Origin: Chryseobacterium defluvii | Lineage (GTDB): Bacteria > Bacteroidota > Bacteroidia > Flavobacteriales > Weeksellaceae | NCBI RefSeq assembly: GCF_014204415.1 | Contig: NZ_JACHLE010000003.1 | Coordinates: 248,001 to 312,000, forward strand | Length of the DNA stretch: 64,000 nt | Direction: 5' to 3' | In this document: positions 51,522 to 58,825 of the stretch, in pieces | How the letters are laid out: the number at the start of each line of letters is the position of its first letter | Position numbering within the stretch: position 1 is the stretch's first letter | Translations under genes and position numbers: made by a program | Notes under the pieces: model-generated | The model's database searches: none | What the model saw: the letters and a program-made list of their open reading frames with translations, nothing else | Told to the model about the DNA's origin: nothing

Positions 51522-53036
51522 ATGGCAACGAAAGCACTTTTCAATACTGTGGTCAATTGGTTTATCCGCCAGCGGATAGATCAGATACAGAACTTCATGA
51601 ACCATCCTGTAGAAACACAGAAAGGCATCCTGTTTTCCCAGTTGTTTCACGCTGAAGATACTGAGTACGGCAAGAAATACGGCTTCAGTTCCATTTCCAG
51701 CTATCAGGACTTTAAAAATAAGGTTCCCATTGTTACCTATGAAGATTTCGAACCTTATATTGAAAAGGCAAGACAGGGGCAAAAAGACGTAAGCTGGCCC
51801 GGCTACATCAAGCATTTTGCCAAATCTTCCGGAACTACAAATGCCAAAAGCAAATTCATTCCCATTTCTGCGGAAAGCCTGGAATACTGCCACATGAAAG
51901 CCGGAAAAGATATGGTTTCCATCTATGCCAACAATCACCCTGAAAACCAGCTTTTCACTAATAAGAACTTACGCTTGGGGGGAAGTTCGGAACTCTATGC
52001 CGATTTTAATACAAAATTTGGCGATCTATCTGCTATTTTAATTGATAATCTCCCTTTCTGGGTGGAAATTACCACCACTCCGAGCAAAAAAGTCTCCCTC
52101 ATGTCCGAATGGGAAAGCAAGCTGAAAGCTATCATATCTGAAGTTAAGAATGAAGATGTAGGAAGCATTTTGGGTGTTCCAAGCTGGATGATGGTTCTTT
52201 TGCAGAGGGTATTACAAGAAACCGACGTTAAAAATATTTCAGAACTCTGGCCCAACCTGGAGGTCTTCTTCCATGGCGGGATCAGCTTTAAGCCTTATCG
52301 GGAGCAATACAGACAGATCATCGGGAAGAACATCAATTATTATGAAATTTATAATGCCTCCGAAGGCTTTTTCGGGATACAGGACAGATCGAACAGTGAT
52401 GAGATGCTTCTGATGCTTGATTACGGTATTTTCTACGAATTCATCCCCATGGATCAGTTTCATTTTTCAAACCCGAAAGTGGTTAGCATTGAAGATGTGG
52501 AGATCGGCAAAAACTATGCAATGCTCATCACGACCAATGGCGGATTGTGGAGATACCTGATCGGGGATACGGTTGTATTTACTTCTACCGATCCGTTCAG
52601 GGTAAAGATCTCCGGAAGAACAAGGCACTACATCAACGCCTTTGGTGAAGAATTGATGATCACCAATGTAGAATCGGCCCTTTCAAAAGCCTGCGAAGTT
52701 ACAGGAGCTTCCGTTACAGATTTTACCGGAGCCCCCGTCTTTATGAAGGAAAATGAGGGCGGAGCCCACGAATGGATCTTCGAGTTCAGTAAAATGCCTG
52801 ATGATATGGAACATTTCATAAGCGCATTTGATGAAAACCTGAAAGCCGTAAACTCAGATTATGAGGCCAAACGATACAATAATATGACCTTAAAAAGGCC
52901 TGTTGTACATATTGCAAAACCTGATCTTTTTTATCACTGGCTGGAATCCAAAGGAAAGCTCGGCGGGCAGAATAAGGTCCCAAGGCTGAGTAATGACCGG
53001 GAATATATAAATCCCTTGTTAGAAATGAACAAATAA
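51522..53036 (+). CDS. GH3-family (auxin-responsive GH3-like) acyl-adenylating enzyme
   Basis: 504 aa from the ATG at 51522 (MATKALFNTVVNWFIRQRI). Motifs of the GH3/firefly-luciferase-like superfamily: KSSGTTNAKSKFIP (ATP loop, ~103-116), YNASEGFFGIQD and LWRYLIGDTVVF, then SGRTRHYINAFGEELM. Predicted to adenylate a carboxylic acid and perhaps conjugate it to an amino acid; substrate unknown in bacteria. A TATATTTG element ends only 3 bp before the ATG, so either the transcript is leaderless or the match is fortuitous. Confidence 0.9.
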   Translation: MATKALFNTVVNWFIRQRIDQIQNFMNHPVETQKGILFSQLFHAEDTEYGKKYGFSSISSYQDFKNKVPIVTYEDFEPYIEKARQGQKDVSWPGYIKHFAKSSGTTNAKSKFIPISAESLEYCHMKAGKDMVSIYANNHPENQLFTNKNLRLGGSSELYADFNTKFGDLSAILIDNLPFWVEITTTPSKKVSLMSEWESKLKAIISEVKNEDVGSILGVPSWMMVLLQRVLQETDVKNISELWPNLEVFFHGGISFKPYREQYRQIIGKNINYYEIYNASEGFFGIQDRSNSDEMLLMLDYGIFYEFIPMDQFHFSNPKVVSIEDVEIGKNYAMLITTNGGLWRYLIGDTVVFTSTDPFRVKISGRTRHYINAFGEELMITNVESALSKACEVTGASVTDFTGAPVFMKENEGGAHEWIFEFSKMPDDMEHFISAFDENLKAVNSDYEAKRYNNMTLKRPVVHIAKPDLFYHWLESKGKLGGQNKVPRLSNDREYINPLLEMNK

Positions 53037-53067
53037 AGAAACCGCAGCAGTCTGCGGTTTCTTTTTT
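53036..53067. terminator. Terminator after the GH3 gene (probably two-way)
   Basis: AAGAAACCGCAG (53036-53047) pairs perfectly with CTGCGGTTTCTT (53052-53063) around CAGT. It lies between convergent genes. Confidence 0.85.
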
Positions 53068-53437
53068 ATTTCTTTAAATCTTCTTTTAATTTTTTTGCAC
53101 CTTCTTCCACTTTTTCAGCTCCTTTAGCTGCTGCGTCTTTGATATCTTTTCCAACTTCCTTAGCCTCGGCTTTGATGTCCTTTCCTGCCTTGTTAAGATC
53201 TTGCTTCGTCTTCTGAGCAGCATTGTCTATTTTATCCCCCGCTTCATCCACCTTTGCTTTTACATCTTCTTTCGCTTTACTGATCTTGGATGTATCTACG
53301 ATATCCGGATGCGACACTGTTGTAGTAGTCGTGGTAACCGATCCGTCCGGGTTTTCCACTTTTTCTGTCTTTGTTGTTTTGGTGCATGATGCTGCGACAG
53401 CTGAAACCATTACTATGGCTAAAATGTGTTTTTTCAT
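53066..53437 (-). CDS. Small lipoprotein with LEA/apolipoprotein-like helical repeats
   Basis: 123 aa. Signal with lipobox VAASC (C18), then a Thr-rich linker (GSVTTTTTTVSHP) and ~80 residues of Lys/Ala/Glu/Asp repeats of ~11 residues (DKIDNAAQKTK, DIKAEAKEVGK), forming an extended amphipathic helix like LEA or YtxH-type proteins. Envelope-anchored, possibly stress-related by analogy. Confidence 0.75.
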   Translation of the reverse strand: MKKHILAIVMVSAVAASCTKTTKTEKVENPDGSVTTTTTTVSHPDIVDTSKISKAKEDVKAKVDEAGDKIDNAAQKTKQDLNKAGKDIKAEAKEVGKDIKDAAAKGAEKVEEGAKKLKEDLKK

Positions 53438-53465
53438 ATTGGTTGTTTTTCAATTATATAACGAA

Positions 53466-53822
53466 CTATTCGGTTTTTATATTATCCGGCGTTGAAGATT
53501 CCGTTGTCTTTTTTTCTTCCGGTTTTTTCTTCTCTTCCTCCTGTTTCTTTTTATTTTCTTTTTCCAGCTCTTCCTTTATACGTTTTTCTTCCTGTTCAAG
53601 CCTTGCCGCTTCTTTCAAAGAATCCTGATACTTTTGGGAAGACATCCTGATCTGCCTCACTACATCAATAGAGGTAGCTCCGGCAGAAAAAGAATCAATA
53701 GCTGCCGTGTCATAATGTGCTTTCAAATCCTGGACTATATCCGCATTTGCCGTTTCTTTTTTAGAACAGGCGGTCATCAATAGGAATGAGAAAATAAAGC
53801 CTCCAAATAATCCATTTTTCAT
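53466..53822 (-). CDS. Small lipoprotein with charged coiled-coil tail
   Basis: 118 aa. Signal with lipobox LMTACS (C19), a short folded part (IVQDLKAHYDTAAIDSFSAG), then a Lys/Glu/Gln coiled coil (LEQEEKRIKEELEKEN) ending in a charged tail. Family not recognised. 28 bp upstream of, and codirectional with, the previous lipoprotein, so probably an operon. Confidence 0.68.
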   Translation of the reverse strand: MKNGLFGGFIFSFLLMTACSKKETANADIVQDLKAHYDTAAIDSFSAGATSIDVVRQIRMSSQKYQDSLKEAARLEQEEKRIKEELEKENKKKQEEEKKKPEEKKTTESSTPDNIKTE

Positions 53823-53882
53823 GGGACTAATTTAACAGAATTTCCGCAATCTCCGGATAATGGTCTGATAATTTTATGAACA

Positions 53883-54875
53883 TTAGTTTTTTATCTTAAA
53901 AGTCGCAATCACGGGGTAATGATCAGAAAGGCCCACAGACCTGTCAACCTTATAACTCACCGGCTGTATTGATTCTGATGCAAAAATATAATCTATCCTT
54001 AAAGGAAATTTATAATCATGAAAACTTGTTGCGCTTCCTTTTCCCACCTCAACAAAAGCATCTTTCAGCCCTTCAGATAACTGATAGTATTCATAAGAAT
54101 TGGGAACGGAATTCAGATCTCCGGCGAGTATCACCGGGTAAGGCGAGCTATCGATCCCCTTCCGGACTGCTTTCACCTGTTCCTGATGTTTCTTAAAGGT
54201 AGGAATAAGCCTTTTGACGACATCTTTTAGTTTCTGCTCATTTTCTTCATTGCTGCTGTTCAGCCTGACCATACTTTTTTCAAATTTGAATGGCTGCAGA
54301 TATACGTTGATGAAGCGGTAGGTTTTTCCTTTTATTTCAATGTCCGTCTGGGAGGCGTATGCATTGTTGGTTTCAAAATCACTTTTAATCAGTTCTTTCT
54401 GGTCAATGATCTTATACCGGGTGAAAATAGCATTGATGGCATCGGATTTTGTGTTGTTCAGCTTTTCAAACTGAAATTCTTTCCTGCTGTATTCCTGCAG
54501 CAGAACAATATCCGCATCCAGGCTGTTAATATATTCTTCAATATGGCTGATCCCTTTTGAACCTGCTTTTACATTGAGGGAAACAATTTTAATATCAAAA
54601 TTTTCTTTGGGATCAGAATTATAATTGATCCATCTTTTTACAGGATTGAGAAAGATCATACCCACTAAAATAAATACAATAGCTCTTTTCTTCCAGCTGG
54701 CTACCCAGAAAACAGACAGGAAAAGGTACAGGATCATTAATACGGGAAATCCTAAAGACAGCAGGTTAAACCAGGGAAATATTTTTGGCGGGACATAAGC
54801 ATTCATGAATATTCCCAATAAAAGGAACAGTACCATAATATGGGTGATCAGCAATATAGTCCGCAGCAATTTCAT
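53883..54875 (-). CDS. Endonuclease/exonuclease/phosphatase-family membrane protein
   Basis: 330 aa. Two or three N-terminal membrane helices (~8-85), then a full EEP fold on the outer side: VSLNVKAG, DIVLLQEYSR (metal Glu), VILAGDLNSVPNS and the closing SDHYPVIATF (catalytic Asp-His). Active-site residues are complete. Members cleave phosphodiesters in nucleic acids or lipids; the membrane anchor hints at an extracytoplasmic substrate. Nearly adjacent to the rhomboid gene (7 bp). Confidence 0.88.
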   Translation of the reverse strand: MKLLRTILLITHIMVLFLLLGIFMNAYVPPKIFPWFNLLSLGFPVLMILYLFLSVFWVASWKKRAIVFILVGMIFLNPVKRWINYNSDPKENFDIKIVSLNVKAGSKGISHIEEYINSLDADIVLLQEYSRKEFQFEKLNNTKSDAINAIFTRYKIIDQKELIKSDFETNNAYASQTDIEIKGKTYRFINVYLQPFKFEKSMVRLNSSNEENEQKLKDVVKRLIPTFKKHQEQVKAVRKGIDSSPYPVILAGDLNSVPNSYEYYQLSEGLKDAFVEVGKGSATSFHDYKFPLRIDYIFASESIQPVSYKVDRSVGLSDHYPVIATFKIKN

Positions 54876-54882
54876 CCTTATC

Positions 54883-55650
54883 CTATTGCTGCTGAAACCT
54901 GTTAAGATGCTTTCTCCATATCCTCGCCAGTATATAGCCCACCAAAGCTCCGCCTACGTGGGCGAAATGGGCAATTCCCCCTATACTTCCGTTAACTCCA
55001 AGATAAACGGAAACCACAACAGTAATTACTAATAAATATTTAGCCTTAATGGGGTAAGGAATAAACATAAAAATAAGCCTTTCATTAGGAAATAGGGTTG
55101 CAAAAGCAGCCACCACTCCAAAAATAGCCCCTGAAGCTCCTACTAAACGAGTAAGGATAACCCCTTTTATATCATTTATCAAACCCAGCTGGGCATCAAT
55201 AGATTCCGGGGCTCCTTTTATATTCGGATCTGCCCCTGAGAAATAATCATAAATATTTAGTCCGTAAGTATTCTGTAATTCAAAAGCGATCTGCTGAATG
55301 CGAATGAATTCCCAGGCATTAAACAATACAAAAGCACCTATCCCGCTCAAAAAATACAGGATCAGAAATCTTTTGCCTCCCAATATTCTTTCTAAAAAAG
55401 AAAAACTCCACAGGGTGAACATATTGAATACGATATGCATGATCCCTATCCCGGCCCCAATTTCAGCATGCATAAACATATGGGTGATCACCTGCCATGA
55501 GTGGAACAATGGAGAAAAAGGATAATAACCGGAAAGAACGATATAAAGCTCGGGATTAGAAAGTACGTACAAAAAGAAATTCGACACCACATACACAACA
55601 ATATTGATGAGGATAATATTTCTCGTAATTGGCGGTATATTGTCAAACAT
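54883..55650 (-). CDS. Rhomboid intramembrane serine protease
   Basis: 255 aa, six membrane helices. Catalytic GASGAIFG (S173) and H231 in FAHVGGALVGY, plus the HxxxN element (H72/N76 in MHIVFNMF) and the WxxxTxxF-like THMFMH start. An extra ~45-residue loop (IRIQQIAFELQNTYGLN..., ~115-160) lies before the catalytic helix. Cleaves membrane proteins; substrate unknown. Five bp after mutL in the same direction. Confidence 0.92.
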   Translation of the reverse strand: MFDNIPPITRNIILINIVVYVVSNFFLYVLSNPELYIVLSGYYPFSPLFHSWQVITHMFMHAEIGAGIGIMHIVFNMFTLWSFSFLERILGGKRFLILYFLSGIGAFVLFNAWEFIRIQQIAFELQNTYGLNIYDYFSGADPNIKGAPESIDAQLGLINDIKGVILTRLVGASGAIFGVVAAFATLFPNERLIFMFIPYPIKAKYLLVITVVVSVYLGVNGSIGGIAHFAHVGGALVGYILARIWRKHLNRFQQQ

Positions 55651-55655
55651 CTTTT

Positions 55656-57434
55656 TTAAAATTTATTTTTAAAATCATTGAAAGGAATTTCATAGAAGCA
55701 TCTTTTCCCGTTTGGTAAAAATTCCGGGAACCCCAAAGCAGTAAAATCTTTGATCAGCTGTTCTGCATCCTTTTTATAAATAAAATCGAACCGGGACTTG
55801 GACTGCATTTTATTCCACTGAGTCTGGTAATACTGCAGAAACTCTTCTTCCGTTTTGTATTCCAGGATCTCAAACAGATCCTCCAGGAATTTCATGACCT
55901 GGGTTTCTTTCAGGCCTTCGGGCACGGCATCTATCCTCAATACATTTTCATGAGCAATCTTCATATCGAATCCAAGCTCAGGAAGATATTTTTTGATCGA
56001 CCGGTACTTGTTCTTTTCCACTTCATTCATATGGTATTCCAGAGAGAAAAGAAGGGAATGGCTGCTTATTGTTCCCTGTTTTGACGGTTTGGCATTTTCA
56101 GAAACCACCAGGCGGTGCATTCTTCCCAGATCAAGCATCAGTGTCATATCTCCTTTATTGAAAAGCCAATAGCCATTCGGAAGCCTCATCAGGTCTTCAT
56201 CAAAATCTTCATCTTCAAACAGATTGATCTTTGATGGCTCCGCAGCGATATTCTGATGATACATCTCTGCCAGATTCTGGATTTCCGCCTGTTTTACCTC
56301 TTTTTCCTGTAAAAACGGATTGTAGTCTCTATCAACAACAATTTCAGGCATTTTGATGCTCACACTGTTTCCCTTGCTTGGGGAAGGTGCATGCATGATC
56401 TGATCCAGCTGAGGATCTTTCTCAAAATCAAGGCTTGGCGCTACATTATAGATCCCTAAGGATCTTTTGATCGTAGAACGGATCAGGGCAAAAATAAGAT
56501 GCTCGTCTTCGAATTTCACCTCTGTCTTCTGCGGATGAATATTGACATCTATCTTTTCCGGATCAAGTTCCAGAAAAAGAAAAAAGGTCGGCACATACCC
56601 CGGAAGAAGAAGCCCTTCAAATGCTTCCTGAACCGCTTTATTGAAATACGGACTTTTGAAAAACCTCCCGTTGACAAAAAGGAACTGCTCTCCTCTTGTT
56701 TTTTTGGCGCCTTCAGGCTTGGCCACAAACCCGTGAAGCTTACACCAGATGATATCTTCTTTTATGGGAATCAGCTGCGGCTGCAGTTTTCTCCCGAAAA
56801 TATCCACAATACGCTGCATCTGGCTTCCTTTTCTCAGTCTGAAAACAGGCTCATCATCATGGAACAGGGAAAATTCCAGATTTTCGTGGGCCAGTGCCAC
56901 ACGCTGGAATTCATCGATCACATGCCTGAACTCAACATTATTATTTTTAAGGAATTTCCTTCTTGCCGGAACATTATAGAAAAGATTCTTTACTAAAAAA
57001 TTAGATCCGTCCGCTGTCTGGACAGGATCCTGAAACTGGAAAACCCCGCCTTCAATATAGATATTGGTTCCTACGGCTGCATTTTTCTGCTTGGTTCTCA
57101 GCTCTACCTGGGAAACAGCTGCAATGGAGGCTAAAGCTTCACCCCGGAATCCTTTTGTAACAATTTTAAAGATATCGTCCGTGCCTCTGATCTTGGAAGT
57201 GGCATGTCTTTCAAATGACATTCTTGCATCGGTCTCAGACATTCCTTTTCCGTCATCCACCACCTGGATCAGGTTTTTCCCGGCATCTCTTACGATCAGC
57301 TCTATTTTTGAGGCATCTGCATCTATGGCGTTCTCCAAAAGTTCTTTCACGATGGAAGCAGGTCTCTGCACCACTTCACCTGCGGCAATCTGGTTTGCTA
57401 CATGATCCGGTAAAAGCTGAATAATATCTGACAT
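55656..57434 (-). CDS. mutL: DNA mismatch repair protein MutL (endonuclease motif not seen)
   Basis: 592 aa from the ATG at 57434 (MSDIIQLLPDHVANQIAAGEVV); a longer frame starting at 57521 adds leader residues with no homology and spans the promoter. The GHKL ATPase is complete: ENAIDADA, DDGKGM, KGFRGEALASI, LFVNGRFF. In the C-terminal domain, where nicking MutLs have DQHAxxERxxYE, the sequence reads LDLGRMHRLVV (~433-443), and the usual CPHGRP-like end is LPNGKRCFYEI. It may thus be a non-nicking MutL. Confidence 0.93.
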   Translation of the reverse strand: MSDIIQLLPDHVANQIAAGEVVQRPASIVKELLENAIDADASKIELIVRDAGKNLIQVVDDGKGMSETDARMSFERHATSKIRGTDDIFKIVTKGFRGEALASIAAVSQVELRTKQKNAAVGTNIYIEGGVFQFQDPVQTADGSNFLVKNLFYNVPARRKFLKNNNVEFRHVIDEFQRVALAHENLEFSLFHDDEPVFRLRKGSQMQRIVDIFGRKLQPQLIPIKEDIIWCKLHGFVAKPEGAKKTRGEQFLFVNGRFFKSPYFNKAVQEAFEGLLLPGYVPTFFLFLELDPEKIDVNIHPQKTEVKFEDEHLIFALIRSTIKRSLGIYNVAPSLDFEKDPQLDQIMHAPSPSKGNSVSIKMPEIVVDRDYNPFLQEKEVKQAEIQNLAEMYHQNIAAEPSKINLFEDEDFDEDLMRLPNGYWLFNKGDMTLMLDLGRMHRLVVSENAKPSKQGTISSHSLLFSLEYHMNEVEKNKYRSIKKYLPELGFDMKIAHENVLRIDAVPEGLKETQVMKFLEDLFEILEYKTEEEFLQYYQTQWNKMQSKSRFDFIYKKDAEQLIKDFTALGFPEFLPNGKRCFYEIPFNDFKNKF

Positions 57435-57451
57435 AAACGTTAAATCAAATA

Positions 57452-57459
57452 CAAAAATA
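57452..57459 (-). promoter_or_regulatory. -7 promoter element for mutL
   Basis: On the minus strand this reads TATTTTTG, an exact TAnnTTTG match 17 bp upstream of the mutL start. It supports the shorter start at 57434. Confidence 0.65.
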
Positions 57460-57690
57460 GGTAATGAAAATGGTAATAAAAATAATAATATCCTAATTAA
57501 GATTTTTTTATCTCTATGCAAATAGCTTGCCTTTCGTTTACTTAGACGTTTCTGTAATAGGAATAGATTTTCTATTTATTGATAGAAATGGCTTTTATGG
57601 ATTTAGATAGAAATGATTTAAAAGAATTTTTTACTTGTATATTACAAAGATATATAATAAGAAATTATTTTGAATTAAGCGCGGCGGGGG

Positions 57691-58824
57691 TCAGAAGTTT
57701 ATATCCTTAATCTCATTATACTTCTCAATCAGTAAGCCAGCACCTCCCCGTGATGCAATTTCCAGGAGATCGGTTTCACACAAAGCATCCATTCTGTACA
57801 TCTGGTCTTTATCTGAGCTCATTACTCCTAGTACCTCATCAAATTCTGCAATGTTATCTATCGCGTTTTTGATGATATCGATGAGTTGTTCAAAATTTTC
57901 AGAAGATACAGCAACATCCCCTATATAGTTTTCCAGCCTGGCACCTTTTCTGTACCTGGGATACTCTTCCAGTCCCATAAATGCCAGCATCCATTCTTTC
58001 CTATAACTCCCTGCGGCTTTGCTTATTCCTATATAGTCTGCTATAAGTTCATCATGCAGATTGTTGGAGGCCTGCCCATATCTTTTCAGGGTATATAAAT
58101 GAGCGCACTCATGTTCGAGCCTTATGGAAAAAGAATAGGATTCCCAGACCTCATCCGCAAGTCCCAGGCTACGGGCAGGCACATTACTATAGGGCTTTGT
58201 GCTTAATATGACCAGTTTATCCTTATATAACCCATGCACAGGCAAAATATTCTTTGAAAATTCCTGATTCCAGTTTCCCAAAGGGTTGTGTATTGTCCAC
58301 TCTCTTTTAAGGGAACGGATCCTGTCCCAATTATTCACCCCATTAGCCAGGAGCGCTCCCATAGACAGGGGCACCGGGAAGGGATTATTTTTGTATAAAA
58401 TACATTGAATGATCTTTATAAAATCCTCCGCATCCGGTATGACGAGAACCGGAATCTTGCCGGCAATACTTTCGTGTATTTTTATCTTTAGACCGTCCGG
58501 ATCGTTAAGATTCAGAGGATCACTGATATTCAGGTGGTCTGTTTTTCCTTTTAAGACCGCTTCAGCGTACACCTGGGTTTTGTCAACCCCTTCTTCTATA
58601 GGGAAATGGAATTGGGGATAGCAGCTTCTCAATATAGATAGGGCTCCCTCTTCCATAGCTCTTTCACAATATTTTTCCCATGAGCTAATATATGACTCCT
58701 CCGGAAAAGATGTTTCCTGCTTTTTTTCCTGCGAACAGAATTTATTCTGAAAATACTCATTCAGCTTCTCCGAAAAATCCTGTTCTTTTTTTTCAGGCCT
58801 TACATATGAAATATCAGGTATCAT
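57691..58824 (-). CDS. Uncharacterised HExxH (zinc-protease-like) protein of the NHLP locus
   Basis: 377 aa from ATG 58824, 1 bp after the ABC-transporter stop; an in-frame ATG at 58905 would overlap the exporter by 80 bp and is unlikely. No signal peptide. Residues ~238-263 read HECAHLYTLKRYG...HDELIADYIG: HExxH (H238, E239, H242) plus a downstream HDE-x3-D block (E259, D263) able to supply the third ligand, the pattern of gluzincin-type metallopeptidases. The N-terminal 230 residues match no family I know. Translational coupling to two bacteriocin exporters suggests a role in maturation, immunity or release of the exported peptide. Confidence 0.72.
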   Translation of the reverse strand: MIPDISYVRPEKKEQDFSEKLNEYFQNKFCSQEKKQETSFPEESYISSWEKYCERAMEEGALSILRSCYPQFHFPIEEGVDKTQVYAEAVLKGKTDHLNISDPLNLNDPDGLKIKIHESIAGKIPVLVIPDAEDFIKIIQCILYKNNPFPVPLSMGALLANGVNNWDRIRSLKREWTIHNPLGNWNQEFSKNILPVHGLYKDKLVILSTKPYSNVPARSLGLADEVWESYSFSIRLEHECAHLYTLKRYGQASNNLHDELIADYIGISKAAGSYRKEWMLAFMGLEEYPRYRKGARLENYIGDVAVSSENFEQLIDIIKNAIDNIAEFDEVLGVMSSDKDQMYRMDALCETDLLEIASRGGAGLLIEKYNEIKDINF

Positions 58825-58825
58825 A

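Noticed and set aside
57588..57710. 40-codon plus-strand frame between mutL and the HExxH gene, examined as a possible bacteriocin precursor
   Set aside because: No double-glycine leader, no NHLP leader, and it ends inside the 3' end of the convergent gene; probably chance.
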